DNA of 64,000 bases from Paraburkholderia sp. SG-MS1 (GCF_012275575.1 NZ_NPIH01000174.1:1-64000), one strand, 5' to 3'; positions 17,127-27,337 are shown, counted from the first letter of the stretch. Notes: generated by a model not told the origin, from the letters alone. Numbers and translations: made by a program.

Positions 17127-18534
17127 CGCGAAGCGTGCGGCTTTGTGATGCGTCGCCGGCAGCGGCCACGGCGCAGGCGGGTGAACGAAACCGTGCCGCT
17201 GTATGAGTCGACGGCAGGCGCGCATGACCGAACAGCTTCTCGCGCAATGTGCCGTCGCGATACGCGCGCTTGTAGGCGCCGCGTTCCTGCAGGATCGGCA
17301 CCACCAGGTCGATGAAATCCCCGAAGCATTCCGGCGCAACGGTGCGCGACAGATTGAAACCGTCCACGCCGGTTTCCTCGGTCCACGCGATCAGCTCGCT
17401 CGCGATCCGTTCGGCCGAACCGACGAGCGGTGTCTGCCGGCTGCCGAGCACCATCTGTTCGAGCAGCTTGCGTTTGGTCCATTGCGGCCCGGCGGCACGC
17501 GTCATTGCTTCGACGTTCGACACGATCGCCTGGCTCTTGCCGGTGTCGATTGGCTCGTCGAGGTCGTAGCGCGCGAAGTCGATGCCGAGCGACGCGGCCG
17601 CATGCACGAGCGCCGCTTCCGAATTGACGTAGCGCCGGTACTCCTCGTACTTCTCCTGTGCGTCGCGCTCGGTGCGCCCCGTGATGATGGTCTGTCCGAG
17701 CAGCACCTTGATATCGTCGACCTCGCGGCCGCCGGCGATGGCATGCGCGCGAATGTCGTCGACGATCGCTTTCACCGCGGGCTTCGCCTGACCGTTGACG
17801 AACACGCATTCCGCGTGCGCCGCCGCGAAGCGTTTGCCGCGCGCCGACGAGCCGGCCTGATAGAGCACCGGTGTGCGCTGCGGCGACGGCTCGCTCAGAT
17901 GCATCGCGTCGACGCGATACTGCTTGCCGTGGTGGTGGATCACATGCACTTTCGCCGGGTCCGCATAGACGCCGCGCGCTTTGTCAACCAATACCGCGCC
18001 GTCTTCCCAACTGCATTCCCACAGCTTGTAGACCAGTTCCATGTATTCGTCGGCGAGGTCGTAGCGGTCGTCGTGCGCCATTTGTCCGGTGAGCCCGATC
18101 GCGCGCGACGCACTGTCCAGATAACCGGTGACGATATTCCAGCCGACCCGGCCGCGCGTCAGATGATCGAGCGTCGACATGCGCCGTGCGAACAGATACG
18201 GTTGTTCGACCGACAGATTCGACGTGACGCCGAACGACAGATGACGCGTGAGCGCCGCCATCGCGGGAATCAGCAGCGTCGGGTCGTTGACCGGCACCTG
18301 CACGGCGCCGCGAATTGCCGCTTGCGGATTGCCGCCGTAGACGTCGTAGACGCCCGCGACGTCGGCGAAAAAGATGCCGTCGAACAGACCCGCTTCGAGC
18401 GTGCGGGCGTAGTCGGTCCAGTACTGAAGGTCGGTGTAGCGGCTGGACTGATCGCGCGGATGCGTCCACATGCCTTGCTGGATGTGTCCGACGCAGTTCA
18501 TGTCAAATGCGTTGAGAACGATTTCCTTCGGCAT
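17104..18534 (-). CDS. Flavin-dependent LLM-class monooxygenase, NtaA/SnaA/DszA (SoxA) type
   Basis: 476 residues. The bacterial luciferase-like TIM-barrel is shown by LNAFDMNCVGHIQQGMW at the start, GLFDGIFFADV, RHLSFGVTSNLSVEQPYLFARRMSTLDHLTRGRVGWNIVTGYL (continuous family signature around 100-145) and VLYQAGSSARGKRFAA near 235. This subfamily uses FMNH2 from a separate reductase to oxidise compounds such as nitrilotriacetate, dibenzothiophene sulfone or acyclic sulfur compounds. The start is the ATG with GGAAG 7 bases upstream; 27 further upstream codons have no homology. It is divergent from the XRE-cupin regulator gene, which is likely its regulator. Confidence 0.88.
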   Translation of the reverse strand: MPKEIVLNAFDMNCVGHIQQGMWTHPRDQSSRYTDLQYWTDYARTLEAGLFDGIFFADVAGVYDVYGGNPQAAIRGAVQVPVNDPTLLIPAMAALTRHLSFGVTSNLSVEQPYLFARRMSTLDHLTRGRVGWNIVTGYLDSASRAIGLTGQMAHDDRYDLADEYMELVYKLWECSWEDGAVLVDKARGVYADPAKVHVIHHHGKQYRVDAMHLSEPSPQRTPVLYQAGSSARGKRFAAAHAECVFVNGQAKPAVKAIVDDIRAHAIAGGREVDDIKVLLGQTIITGRTERDAQEKYEEYRRYVNSEAALVHAAASLGIDFARYDLDEPIDTGKSQAIVSNVEAMTRAAGPQWTKRKLLEQMVLGSRQTPLVGSAERIASELIAWTEETGVDGFNLSRTVAPECFGDFIDLVVPILQERGAYKRAYRDGTLREKLFGHARLPSTHTAARFRSPACAVAAAGDASQSRTLRVTRAARS

Positions 18535-18645
18535 GATGTCTTCCGGCTGATGTGGACGAATGCTTACGGCGGGCTTTCGAGCAGTAGAACCTGGCGAACC
18601 ATCGGCGCATACCACGTTCCTGCGGCTAACACGGTCGTGTTTAAT

Positions 18646-18667
18646 ATAGTGGACGAAAAATCACTAT
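18646..18667. promoter_or_regulatory. Inverted repeat in divergent LLM/XRE intergenic region (candidate operator)
   Basis: ATAGTG and CACTAT form a perfect 6-bp inverted repeat with a 10-base A-rich spacer, between the divergent monooxygenase and XRE-cupin genes. A TATAAT hexamer that could be the -10 of the regulator gene is at 18732-18737, though no good -35 was found for it. The position fits autoregulation by the XRE protein; this is an inference. Confidence 0.4.
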
Positions 18668-18772
18668 GCAAGACATTGCTTTTGACTTTTAATGACTGGC
18701 CGTGCGCGCATGGCAGGCAGCCGCGCCTCGATATAATTTTGCGGCGCTTACTTCACCCACGACGATCCTTCC

Positions 18773-19342
18773 ATGTCCGAATCCGCCTCCATCGATCTGA
18801 CCCAGGCCATCTCCGCGCGCGTCAAGACCGAGCGCGAAGCGCGCAACTGGTCGCTAAGCGAGCTGGCGGAGCGCGCGGGCGTGTCGAAGGCGATGATCAG
18901 CAAGATCGAACGCGGCGAGGCGAGTCCGACCGCAACGGTGCTCGGGCGTTTGTCGGGCGCGTTCGGGCTGACCTTGTCGACCTTGCTCGCGCTCGCCGAA
19001 CAGACCGGCGAGCGGCTCGTGCGTCATGCGGACCAGGCGCTTTGGCAGGACCCCGAAACGGGCTATACGCGGCGGCGGATTTCACCGCCTACCGGCGGCG
19101 TGCTGGAGCTGCTCGAGATCGAGTTGCCGGCGGGCGTGAGGGTGCCTTACCCATCGGATGCGTTCGTGTTTCAGCATCAGCAGATCTGGGTCATGCAAGG
19201 GGTGTTGACGTTCCGCGAGGGCAGTCAGGCTTACCGGCTCGAAGCGGGGGACTGCCTGCAACTCGGCGCGCCGGTCGAGTGCGAGTTCTTCAATGCGGGC
19301 GATGAAGTGTGCCGCTATGTGGTCGGTCTGGTTCGACGCTAG
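18773..19342 (+). CDS. XRE-family transcriptional regulator with C-terminal cupin
   Basis: 189 residues. Helix-turn-helix at about 10-65 (ISARVKTEREARNWSLSELA, VSKAMISKIERGEASPTATVLGRLS), then a small cupin barrel at about 100-188 (QIWVMQGVLTFREG, YRLEAGDCLQLG). PuuR/SutR-like proteins of this form sense a small ligand through the cupin. It is divergent from the LLM monooxygenase gene, so that gene and its own promoter are the probable targets. The start is the only reasonable ATG and precedes the HTH by the usual ten residues. Confidence 0.88.
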   Translation: MSESASIDLTQAISARVKTEREARNWSLSELAERAGVSKAMISKIERGEASPTATVLGRLSGAFGLTLSTLLALAEQTGERLVRHADQALWQDPETGYTRRRISPPTGGVLELLEIELPAGVRVPYPSDAFVFQHQQIWVMQGVLTFREGSQAYRLEAGDCLQLGAPVECEFFNAGDEVCRYVVGLVRR

Positions 19343-19455
19343 ATTGGCATCGAGCCGACGCTAAGGATTCCATATACCAGGACAACGGGCAGCGCCCCAT
19401 GTGCGGCGTTCGCGGCACCGCGCCGCCCGTCGTCATCCGGTCAGGCTCGGAGTGC

Positions 19456-19833
19456 TCAGCTCCCGCCACCGCCGCCGCTGCGCACGCCAAGAGTGATCCG
19501 GTTGGTCACCGAAGTCACGCCGGGAACGCCCTTCGCCACGTCTCCGGCCTGCTGGATCTGGGAGCCTTGGGGCACGGACCCCGTGAGGGTCACGGCGCCG
19601 CCGCGCGCCCGCACGAACACGTTCGACACGTTGAAGCCCGGCGTTTTAGCCAGCGCGCGCCGGACGTCACGGCCCAGCTTGCGGTCTGTCTGGCGAGTCG
19701 ATTTGGTATTGGCGGCCGGGGGAGACGCCGTGGCAGCCGGCGGCGCAGCGTCGCTGGCCTGGGCATAGGCGCTGGACGCGGTCGCTACACACAATGCAAT
19801 ACCGAGCGCCTTCAAAAGATTGACTTTTTTCAC
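19456..19833 (-). CDS. Secreted BON-domain protein
   Basis: 125 residues from a GTG start that has GGAG five bases upstream. Sec signal peptide at 1-25 (KKVNLLKALGIALCVATASS then AYAQ), a Pro/Ala linker to about 50, then one BON domain (~53-118: RQTDRKLGRDVRRALAKT, VRARGGAVTLTGSVPQGSQI, GVPGVTSVTNRITLG). BON domains bind phospholipid or membranes; single-BON proteins like this are OsmY-like periplasmic stress proteins. A Gly/Ser tail ends the protein. It is convergent with the XRE gene. Confidence 0.85.
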   Translation of the reverse strand: MKKVNLLKALGIALCVATASSAYAQASDAAPPAATASPPAANTKSTRQTDRKLGRDVRRALAKTPGFNVSNVFVRARGGAVTLTGSVPQGSQIQQAGDVAKGVPGVTSVTNRITLGVRSGGGGGS

Positions 19834-20173
19834 GTTTTCTCCATCCTCGATAAGTTGATTGTCGCTTCGTTGCATGCAAAAAACCGCGCGCTGGCGAGCC
19901 TCTCCTGACCCGCGGGGAGCACCTGTATTCTGAAAATTGCCCTACCGCGCTCCCGGCGCGCTTAAACAATACTCCAGCCCACGCGCTCATGCTGGAAAAA
20001 CTGGTGCCGGTGTTGCTTCGCGTGACACGACCGTGGCCACGGCTTGACTCGTCAACAGTCCGCATTAAATGCGTCTCATATTTCAGACTATAATTTCGCA
20101 GCCCGGATCAGCCTCGATCCGGGCTCACGGTGAGTCCTTCAGATACAGCCGTTTCGCGGGAGCGCGTTCCGTT

Positions 20174-21067
20174 TTGAGTAAAAGCCAAACCAGCCCGATC
20201 GATCATCCGATCGAGGCCCCGAGCGCCGGCGATGCGGCGCAGAGCACGGCGTCAGCGGCGCGCGCGCCCGCGGTCCTCGCAAGCCGCACGGCGCACGAAG
20301 CGCATAAGGACGACCGGCACTTCGTCACGGCGCTCGCACGAGGGCTCGAAGTGCTGGCGTGTTTCCGCTCCGGCGACAGATCGTTGAGCAACCAGGAACT
20401 GGCATTGCGTTGCCGATTGCCGAAATCGACGGTATCGCGCCTCACTCATACGCTGACGCTGCTCGGCTATCTGATCCATCTGAAAGAGAGCGGCAAGTAC
20501 CGGCTCGGCACGGCATCGCTCGCGCTCGGCAGTGCGATGCTCGCGCGCCTCGACGTGCGCAAGATCGCGCGGCCCGTGATGCAGGAGCTGGCCGACATCT
20601 CCGGCGCCACGGTGTCGCTCGGCACGCGTGACCGGCTCTCGATGATCTACGTGGAAAATTGCCGGGGCTCGGTGGCGCTCACGCTGACACTCGAAGTTGG
20701 CTCGCGCATTCCGGTCGCGACCTCGGCGATTGGCCGCGCGTGGCTCGCGGCGATTCCCGAGCATGATCGCCTTAGCTTCATGGAGCAGGTGCGTGAACTC
20801 GATCACGTCGCGTGGCCGAAGACGCGCCGCGGCATCGAGAAAGCGCTCGACGATTACCGCACGCTCGGTGTCACGACGTCGTTCGGCGACTGGCAGAAAG
20901 ACGTGAACGGCATAGCGCGCGCGTTTCAGCCGGGCGGCGAATTGCCGATCATGGCGATCAACGTGGGCGGGCCGTCGTTCAAACTGTCGAAGGAATTTCT
21001 GCTGGAAGAAGTGCGGCCACGTCTGATCGATGTGGTCACGCAACTCGAAATCGCGTTGTCGCACTGA
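20174..21067 (+). CDS. IclR-family transcriptional regulator
   Basis: 297 residues from a TTG start (GGGAG 11 bases upstream). An ATG 105 bases further upstream would add 35 residues with no homology, so the start is uncertain. The N-terminal ~50 residues are disordered. The winged HTH follows (FVTALARGLEVLACF, LSNQELALRCRLPKSTVSRL, LGYL), then the IclR effector domain (KIARPVMQELADISGATVSL, GSRIPVATSAIGRAWLAA, GVTTSFGDWQKDVNGIARAF). It lies convergent to an acyl-CoA dehydrogenase gene within a fatty-acid-type catabolic cluster, which it may control. PcaR-like aromatic regulators have a similar form, so the effector cannot be named. Confidence 0.88.
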   Translation: MSKSQTSPIDHPIEAPSAGDAAQSTASAARAPAVLASRTAHEAHKDDRHFVTALARGLEVLACFRSGDRSLSNQELALRCRLPKSTVSRLTHTLTLLGYLIHLKESGKYRLGTASLALGSAMLARLDVRKIARPVMQELADISGATVSLGTRDRLSMIYVENCRGSVALTLTLEVGSRIPVATSAIGRAWLAAIPEHDRLSFMEQVRELDHVAWPKTRRGIEKALDDYRTLGVTTSFGDWQKDVNGIARAFQPGGELPIMAINVGGPSFKLSKEFLLEEVRPRLIDVVTQLEIALSH

Positions 21068-21100
21068 GCCCTTGTGCGTTTTTGGCCGGGACATTGGCCG

Positions 21101-22924
21101 CTAGAACCATTGCGGCGCCATACCGAGCGTGGTGTCGTCGAGCGTGCGCAGCGTCGCGAGCATCAACGCGACGCGCGGCAACTCCCAACGGAAGAACCAC
21201 TGGCAAGCGTGCAGTTTGCCGTGATAGAAGTCCGGCTCTGTCTGCGCTTCGCTGCGCGCATCGGTTAGCGCATCGGTTAGCGCGGCGCTTGCGACGATCG
21301 CCTGCCTCAGCCACGTCCACGCAATCACGATATGGCCGAATGCTTCGAGAAAAGCATTCGCGTTGGCGAGCGCGCGTTCTGTTTCTCGAGCGAGCGTGGG
21401 CAGCAGTGCTTCGACCGTCGCCTTGAGGTCGCGCCATGCATCGCCGAGCGCGTTGGCGTGCGCATGGAGCCGCTCGTGAGTAAGCGCTGCGTCGATCGTG
21501 CGCTGGATTTGATGGCCAAGCAGCGTAAGCGCCGCGCCCTGTTTCATCACGACTTTACGGCCCAGCAGATCGATCGCCTGAATGCCGTGCGTGCCTTCGT
21601 GAATCATGTTCAGCCGGTTGTCGCGATAGAACTGTTCGACCGGGTACTCGCGCGTATAGCCGTAGCCGCCGTGAATCTGGATCGCGAGGCTGTTCGCTTC
21701 CAGACACCACTGCGACGGCCACGATTTCACCACCGGCGTCAGCAGGTCGAGCAGCAGGCCCGCTTCGGCGCGTGCTGCATTGCTCTCGCCGGTGTTCTGT
21801 TCGTCGACGAGGCGCGCGGCGTACAGGCATAACGCGTATGCGCCTTCCACATAGGCCTTTTGTGCGAGCAGCATGCGGCGCACGTCGGCGTGTTCGATCA
21901 ACGGCAACGGGGGATCGAGCGGATTCTTGTTGTCAGGGCGGCGTCCCTGCGGCCGCTCGCGCGCGTAGTCGAGCGAGGCCAGATAGCCGCGATAGCCGAG
22001 CATCACGGCGCCGAGGCCCACGCCGATGCGTGCCTCGTTCATCATGTGGAACATGGTGGCGAGGCCGTGATGCGGTTCTCCCACCAGCTCGCCGATACAT
22101 TCGCCGTGTTCGCCGAACGACAGCATCGTCGAGGTCGTGCCGCGCCAACCCATCTTGTGAATCAGTCCCGCCAGGGCGACGTCGTTGCACGCGCCGAGGC
22201 TGCCGTCGTCGTTGACGTGGTACTTCGGCACCGTGAACAGCGAGATGCCTTTGACGCCCGGCGGCCCGCCCGGAATGCGCGCGAGCACGAGATGAACGAT
22301 GTTCTCGCTCAGTTCGTGATCACCGGCCGAGATAAAAATTTTGTTGCCACGAATCGAATAGGTGCCGTCTTCGTTCGGCGTCGCGGTGGTGGCGAGATCG
22401 GAGAGGCTGGAGCCCGCTTGCGGTTCGGTAAGCGCCATCGTGCCGAAGGCGCGGCCTTCGAATAGCGCTTGCAGATACTTGCGCTTTTGCGTTTCGCTGC
22501 CGAAGCGTTCGATCACGTTCGCATTCGCGGAGGTCAGCATCGCGTAAGAGGACGTGGCGATGTTGGCGCTCTTGAAGAGCGACAGGCACGCGAAAGCGAT
22601 CAGCGACGGCAGCTGCATGCCGCCCCATTCGTAGTCTTTGCCCGCGGCAAGAAAACCGGTGGCGCGCAATGCGTCGAGGGCCTCTTTCACTTCGCCGGGC
22701 AACGCGACACGCTGACCATCGAATTGCGGCTCATGTTCATCGAGCAGGCGATTGTGTGTCGCGAATTTTTCAACGGCCACTGCGTGCGCAGTGTCGAGCG
22801 CCGCGCGGAATGTCTCGCGGCTGTGATCGGCATGGCGCGCGCGCCGCGTGAGCGTGTCGGCCTCGAGGACTTCGAACAGCTGGAAATCCAGATCACGCGG
22901 GTTGATGATCAACGCATCTTGCAT
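21101..22924 (-). CDS. Acyl-CoA dehydrogenase, large (FadE5/DmdC-like)
   Basis: 607 residues, the long acyl-CoA dehydrogenase type with an extra C-terminal domain. FAD/substrate motifs: FGTMALTEPQAGSSLSDLAT at about 155-175, KIFISAGDHEL, IHKMGWRGTTSTMLSFG, MNEARIGVGLGAVMLGYRGY and IHGGYGYTREYPVEQFYRDNR then IHEGTHGIQAIDLLGRK. The TREYPVEQ stretch matches DmdC and FadE-like enzymes. It is divergent from the SDR, dehydrogenase and ligase genes over a 263-bp gap and probably works in the same catabolic pathway. Exact chain length or substrate unknown; 3-methylmercaptopropionyl-CoA is only one possibility in this family. Confidence 0.9.
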   Translation of the reverse strand: MQDALIINPRDLDFQLFEVLEADTLTRRARHADHSRETFRAALDTAHAVAVEKFATHNRLLDEHEPQFDGQRVALPGEVKEALDALRATGFLAAGKDYEWGGMQLPSLIAFACLSLFKSANIATSSYAMLTSANANVIERFGSETQKRKYLQALFEGRAFGTMALTEPQAGSSLSDLATTATPNEDGTYSIRGNKIFISAGDHELSENIVHLVLARIPGGPPGVKGISLFTVPKYHVNDDGSLGACNDVALAGLIHKMGWRGTTSTMLSFGEHGECIGELVGEPHHGLATMFHMMNEARIGVGLGAVMLGYRGYLASLDYARERPQGRRPDNKNPLDPPLPLIEHADVRRMLLAQKAYVEGAYALCLYAARLVDEQNTGESNAARAEAGLLLDLLTPVVKSWPSQWCLEANSLAIQIHGGYGYTREYPVEQFYRDNRLNMIHEGTHGIQAIDLLGRKVVMKQGAALTLLGHQIQRTIDAALTHERLHAHANALGDAWRDLKATVEALLPTLARETERALANANAFLEAFGHIVIAWTWLRQAIVASAALTDALTDARSEAQTEPDFYHGKLHACQWFFRWELPRVALMLATLRTLDDTTLGMAPQWF

Positions 22925-23187
22925 GAAAGAAGCCCGTCCAAAGATAAGCTGCTATGCAGAACAATGGCGCGACGCACGCGGGAAGAGCGGCTTTGCGCAT
23001 CCGTATAAGTCAACTGAAACGCGCGCTATGCGGGTAAGTCCTGATGAGCCGCAATCAGCGATGCGTGTCAGTTTATAACGAAAGTGAATGAGCGTGCTTT
23101 TATTTACACGCGGAATTTCGGCACGTATGATGGCCAGAAAATATGGAATCCAAATCTGCATGGCGGAACATATGGAGGAGGGAGACG

Positions 23188-23961
23188 ATGGCTGTGAAGG
23201 AACTGTTTCAACTGGACGGCAAGGTTGCGTTGATCACGGGCGGCTCGCGCGGCCTCGGCCTGCAAATGGCCGAAGCGCTGGGCGAGATGGGTTGCCGCGT
23301 CGCGATCACCGCGCGCAAGGCCGATGAACTCGCCGAAGCGAAGACGCATCTGCATAGCCGCGGCATCGAGGTGCTGACCGTGGTGAACGATCTGCAACGC
23401 TTCGAAAGCATCCCAGGTCTCGTCGATGAAGTGCTCGGGCTGCATGGCCGCATCGACATCCTCGTGAACAACGCGGGCGCGACGTGGGGCGCGCCCGCTG
23501 AAGACTATCCCGATGAAGCGTGGCACAAGGTGATGAACCTGAACGTCAACGCGCCGTTTTTCGTCGCGCGTGAAGTCGGCAAGCGCAGCATGATTCCGCG
23601 GCGCGCGGGCAAGATCATCAACATCGCGTCGGTGGCGGGACTCAAGGGCTCGCCGCCGGGCATGAATACGATTGCGTACAACACGTCGAAGGCCGCGGCG
23701 ATCAACTTCACGCGCGCGCTGGCCGCGGAATGGGGCAAGTACAACATCAACGTCAACGCCATCTGCCCAGGCTTCTTCCCGTCGAAAATGTCGGCGGGAC
23801 TGCTCGACAAGATCGAGGACACGATCGTGTCGCGCACGCCGTTGCAACGTCTTGGCGGCGACGAAGACCTCAAGGGGCCCGTCGTGTTTCTCGCGAGCGA
23901 GGCGTCGCGGCACATCACCGGCCAGCATTTCGCGGTAGACGGCGGGTCGATCATCGTTTGA
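23188..23961 (+). CDS. SDR-family oxidoreductase (FabG/3-hydroxyacyl-CoA dehydrogenase type)
   Basis: 257 residues. NAD(P) motif [16 protein letters not shown] near 17-32, NNAGATWG near 95, catalytic serine in [11 protein letters not shown] and Y/K pair in [16 protein letters not shown], then [10 protein letters not shown] and the C-terminal HFAVDGG. The strong RBS GGAGGAGGGAGA fixes the start. It is the first gene of a + strand set with an acyl-CoA dehydrogenase and an acyl-CoA ligase, so a beta-oxidation-like hydroxyacyl-CoA step is likely. Confidence 0.9.
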   Translation: MAVKELFQLDGKVALITGGSRGLGLQMAEALGEMGCRVAITARKADELAEAKTHLHSRGIEVLTVVNDLQRFESIPGLVDEVLGLHGRIDILVNNAGATWGAPAEDYPDEAWHKVMNLNVNAPFFVAREVGKRSMIPRRAGKIINIASVAGLKGSPPGMNTIAYNTSKAAAINFTRALAAEWGKYNINVNAICPGFFPSKMSAGLLDKIEDTIVSRTPLQRLGGDEDLKGPVVFLASEASRHITGQHFAVDGGSIIV

Positions 23962-24059
23962 GTCATCGAGGACGGACACACCATTTCGTTTCAGAACGCA
24001 GCGCGCTCGCAAGACCGTGCGAGCGCGCTGCGCGTACGTGTAAAACCAGGAGACGCTGC

Positions 24060-25283
24060 ATGGATTTTCAGCACTCGGACAAGGTCAAGAGTTTGCAGAA
24101 GCGCCTGAATGCTTTCATGGAAGAGTACGTCTATCCGGCCGAAGCCGTTTTCGATGCGCAAATGGATGCCGCGCGCGAATCCGGCAATCGCTGGCGACCC
24201 GCGCCGGTGATCGAGCAACTGAAAGAGAAGGCGAAGGCCGCCGGATTGTGGAACCTGTTTCTGCCCGAGTCGAAATACGGTGCCGGGCTCACCAATCTCG
24301 AATACGCTCCTTTGTGCGAAATCATGGGGCGCTCGCACATCGGCGCGGAGCCGTTCAACTGTTCCGCGCCGGACACCGGCAACATGGAAACGCTGGCCCG
24401 TTACGCGAGCCCCGAGCAGCAACAGCAATGGCTGCTGCCGCTGCTCGACGGCACGATCCGATCGGCATTCGCGATGACGGAGCCAGAGGTGGCGTCGTCG
24501 GATGCGACCAACATCGAGGCGCGCATCGTGCGCGACGGCGATCACTACGTGATCAATGGCCGCAAATGGTGGACCTCGGGAGCAAACGATCCGCGCTGCC
24601 AGATCCTGATCTTCATGGGCAAGTCGAATCCCGATCATCCGAACCGGCATCAGCAGCAGTCGATGATCCTGGTGCCGATGGCCACGCCCGGCGTCAAGGT
24701 GCTGCGTCACCTGCCGGTATTCGGCTACGACGACGCGCCGCACGGTCACGCCGAAATCGCGTTCGAGGACGTGCGCGTGCCCGCGAGCAACATGCTGCTC
24801 GGCGAAGGGCGCGGCTTCGAAATCGCGCAGGGCCGGCTCGGACCGGGGCGCATCCATCATTGCATGCGCCTGATCGGACGCGCCGAACGCGCGCTCGAAG
24901 CGATGTGCCGACGTTCGCTCGATCGCGTCGCATTCGGCAAACCGGTCGCGGAGCAGGGCGTGACGCGCGAACGGATCGCCAACGCGCGCATCATGATTGA
25001 TCAGACGCGCTTTCTCGTGCTCAATGCCGCGCACAAGATGGACACGGTCGGCAACAAGGACGCGCGCCAGGAGATCGCGATGATCAAGGTGGCCGCACCG
25101 AATATGGCCTGCCAGGTGATCGACTGGGCAATGCAGGCGCACGGCGGCGGCGCGCTCAGCGATGACTTCGGCCTCGCGCGTGCCTATGCGAGTTCGCGCA
25201 CGCTGCGTTTTGCCGACGGCCCGGACGAGGTGCATCGCAATGCGATTGCCAAGATGGAGCTTGGTCGTTATCTCGCGTGTTGA
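24060..25283 (+). CDS. Acyl-CoA dehydrogenase (ACAD10/11-like)
   Basis: 407 residues. FAD-binding and active-site landmarks: [20 protein letters not shown] at about 136-155, [81 protein letters not shown] and [15 protein letters not shown]. The last segment, with the DGPDEVH motif, points to the ACAD10/ACAD11-like subgroup. RBS AGGAGA 8 bases upstream. It lies between the SDR and the acyl-CoA ligase, in the same direction. Confidence 0.92.
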   Translation: MDFQHSDKVKSLQKRLNAFMEEYVYPAEAVFDAQMDAARESGNRWRPAPVIEQLKEKAKAAGLWNLFLPESKYGAGLTNLEYAPLCEIMGRSHIGAEPFNCSAPDTGNMETLARYASPEQQQQWLLPLLDGTIRSAFAMTEPEVASSDATNIEARIVRDGDHYVINGRKWWTSGANDPRCQILIFMGKSNPDHPNRHQQQSMILVPMATPGVKVLRHLPVFGYDDAPHGHAEIAFEDVRVPASNMLLGEGRGFEIAQGRLGPGRIHHCMRLIGRAERALEAMCRRSLDRVAFGKPVAEQGVTRERIANARIMIDQTRFLVLNAAHKMDTVGNKDARQEIAMIKVAAPNMACQVIDWAMQAHGGGALSDDFGLARAYASSRTLRFADGPDEVHRNAIAKMELGRYLAC

Positions 25284-25437
25284 AGACACGCATTAAGTCC
25301 GGCCGCGCCGTGCATCGCGACGCATTAGCCGACTCACCAGCCGAAGCACGAGCGCAGCCGTACGCGCCGCGCGGCGAACACGAACGAAGCGCGCAGCAAC
25401 AGTGAAGCGCGCGCCGACAGTCAAGCAGGAGACGCCC

Positions 25438-27162
25438 ATGAACCAACGCCATCATTCGCATTGGCCGCCGCAAGTGCCACTGCATCTGACGCTGCCCGAG
25501 ACCAATATTTTCTACAACGCCGAGGTCTCGGCGGCGCGCTTTCCGGACAAGCCGTTTATTGTTTTCTACGACACACCGGTGTCATTCGCCGGGTTCAAGG
25601 ACGAGGCCGAGCGCATCGCGGGCTTCTTGCAGCAGGCGTGCAACGTGAAAGCGGGCGACCGCGTGCTGCTCTACATGCAGAACAGCCCGCAATGGATCAT
25701 CGCTTACTACGGCATTCTGCGGGCCAACGCGGTGGTCGTGCCGGTCAATCCGATGAACATGAGCGCCGAACTGGCGCACTACGTCGAGGACAGCGGCGCA
25801 ACCACGATCATCGCGCCGCAATGCCTGTTCGCGAACGTCGAGCCGTTGGTCGGCAAGGGGCCGGGCCAAGGGCTAGAACACGCAATCGTCGCGACGTATA
25901 GCGATTATCTGAAGCGGCCGTCGCCGATCGCCGTGCCCGACTTCGTCGCGGCGCCGCGCAAGCACTTCCATGTCGATGGCGTGACTTCATGGCAAGCCGT
26001 GCTCGATCTCCACATGGCGCCAGGCCCGCTGACCACCGGCGCCGACGATCTGTGCGTGATGCCGTACACGTCCGGCACCACCGGCAAGCCGAAGGGCTGC
26101 ATGCACACGCATCGCAGCGTGATGAGCACGCTGCTCGGCGGCTGCGTGTGGTTCGCGGCGCCTGCCGACGGCGTTTATCTTTCAGTGCTGCCGTTCTTTC
26201 ACGTGACCGGCATGCAGGGCGGCATGAACAGCGCGGTGTTTTCCGGCGCGACCATCGTCGTTCTGCCGCGCTGGGATCGCGACGCGGCCGCGCTATGCAT
26301 GCAGAAATATCGCGTCACCGCGTGGCAGTCGATCTCGACGATGATGGTCGATTTTCTGTCGAACCCGCGGCTCGGCGAATACGATCTGTCGAGCCTGAGC
26401 GGCACGCGCGGCGGCGGCGCGGCGATGCCGGACGCGATCGCGAAGAAGCTCAAGGCGCTCACCGGCCTCGATTACGTCGAAGGCTACGGGATGTCCGAGA
26501 CGATTGCCGGCACGCACATCAATCCGCCGCATCGTCCGAAACCGCAGTGCCTGGGCATTCCCGTGTTCGACGTGGACTCGCGCGTGATCGATCCGGTCAC
26601 GTTGCAGGAACTGCCGCAAGGGGAGACGGGCGAGATCGTCGTCAACGCGCCGCAGGTGATGCAAGGCTACTGGCGCAATCCGGAAGCGACCGCCGAGGCA
26701 TTCATCGAACTGGACGGCAAGCGGTTTCTACGTACCGGCGACCTCGGGCATATCGACGAGGACGGCTACTTCTTCATGACCGACCGGCTCAAACGGATGA
26801 TCAACGCATCCGGCTACAAGGTCTGGCCGGCCGAGGTCGAAGCGCTGATGTATCGGCATCCGGCCATTCACGAGGTGTGCGTGATTGGCGTCAAGGACGA
26901 GAAGCGCGGCGAGACCGTGAAGGCGCTGGTGGTGCCCGATGCGGCCCATGCAGGGAAGATTGCCGCGCAGGAGATCATCGACTGGGCGCACGAGCAGATG
27001 GCGGCGTACAAGGCGCCGCGCATCGTCGAGTTCGTCACGTCGTTGCCGAAGTCGGGCAGCGGCAAGATTCTATGGCGCGTGTTGCAGGAAGAGGATGCCG
27101 CGCGTACGGCCGCGACGGGCGACGGCAAGGCAGACAACGGCGGTGGAGGCGCCGCGCGATGA
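25438..27162 (+). CDS. AMP-dependent acyl-CoA synthetase (fatty-acid CoA ligase)
   Basis: 574 residues of the ANL superfamily. P-loop YTSGTTGKPKGCMHTHR at about 217-233, A5 motif GYGMSETIAGTHI, A7/A8 FLRTGDLGHIDEDGYFFMTDRLKRMINASGYKV and the A10 lysine in PKSGSGKILWR near the C-terminus. Activates a carboxylic acid with ATP and CoA and so provides the substrate for the dehydrogenases encoded beside it. RBS AGGAGA, 7 bases before the ATG. A Gly-rich tail of about 20 residues follows the A10 motif. Medium- or long-chain or branched acids are all possible. Confidence 0.92.
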   Translation: MNQRHHSHWPPQVPLHLTLPETNIFYNAEVSAARFPDKPFIVFYDTPVSFAGFKDEAERIAGFLQQACNVKAGDRVLLYMQNSPQWIIAYYGILRANAVVVPVNPMNMSAELAHYVEDSGATTIIAPQCLFANVEPLVGKGPGQGLEHAIVATYSDYLKRPSPIAVPDFVAAPRKHFHVDGVTSWQAVLDLHMAPGPLTTGADDLCVMPYTSGTTGKPKGCMHTHRSVMSTLLGGCVWFAAPADGVYLSVLPFFHVTGMQGGMNSAVFSGATIVVLPRWDRDAAALCMQKYRVTAWQSISTMMVDFLSNPRLGEYDLSSLSGTRGGGAAMPDAIAKKLKALTGLDYVEGYGMSETIAGTHINPPHRPKPQCLGIPVFDVDSRVIDPVTLQELPQGETGEIVVNAPQVMQGYWRNPEATAEAFIELDGKRFLRTGDLGHIDEDGYFFMTDRLKRMINASGYKVWPAEVEALMYRHPAIHEVCVIGVKDEKRGETVKALVVPDAAHAGKIAAQEIIDWAHEQMAAYKAPRIVEFVTSLPKSGSGKILWRVLQEEDAARTAATGDGKADNGGGGAAR

Positions 27163-27337
27163 CATGGCTCGATACCTCTGCGGGACTAACCGTTCGTGTG
27201 CATCGCCGATAGGGCGCGCCGCTTTGGAAGGGAGCGCGGCGAGCATCCGGCGCTGATCTGCGGCGGCATCCCGACGTCGCGAAGTGCCCGTGGTCGGTGC
27301 GCATCGGAGCAATAGGGCGATGCCAGTTGCCTTCGTA

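Noticed and set aside
17203..19305. 700-codon open frame on the plus strand
   Set aside because: Antisense to the LLM monooxygenase and then out of frame with the XRE gene; no homology.
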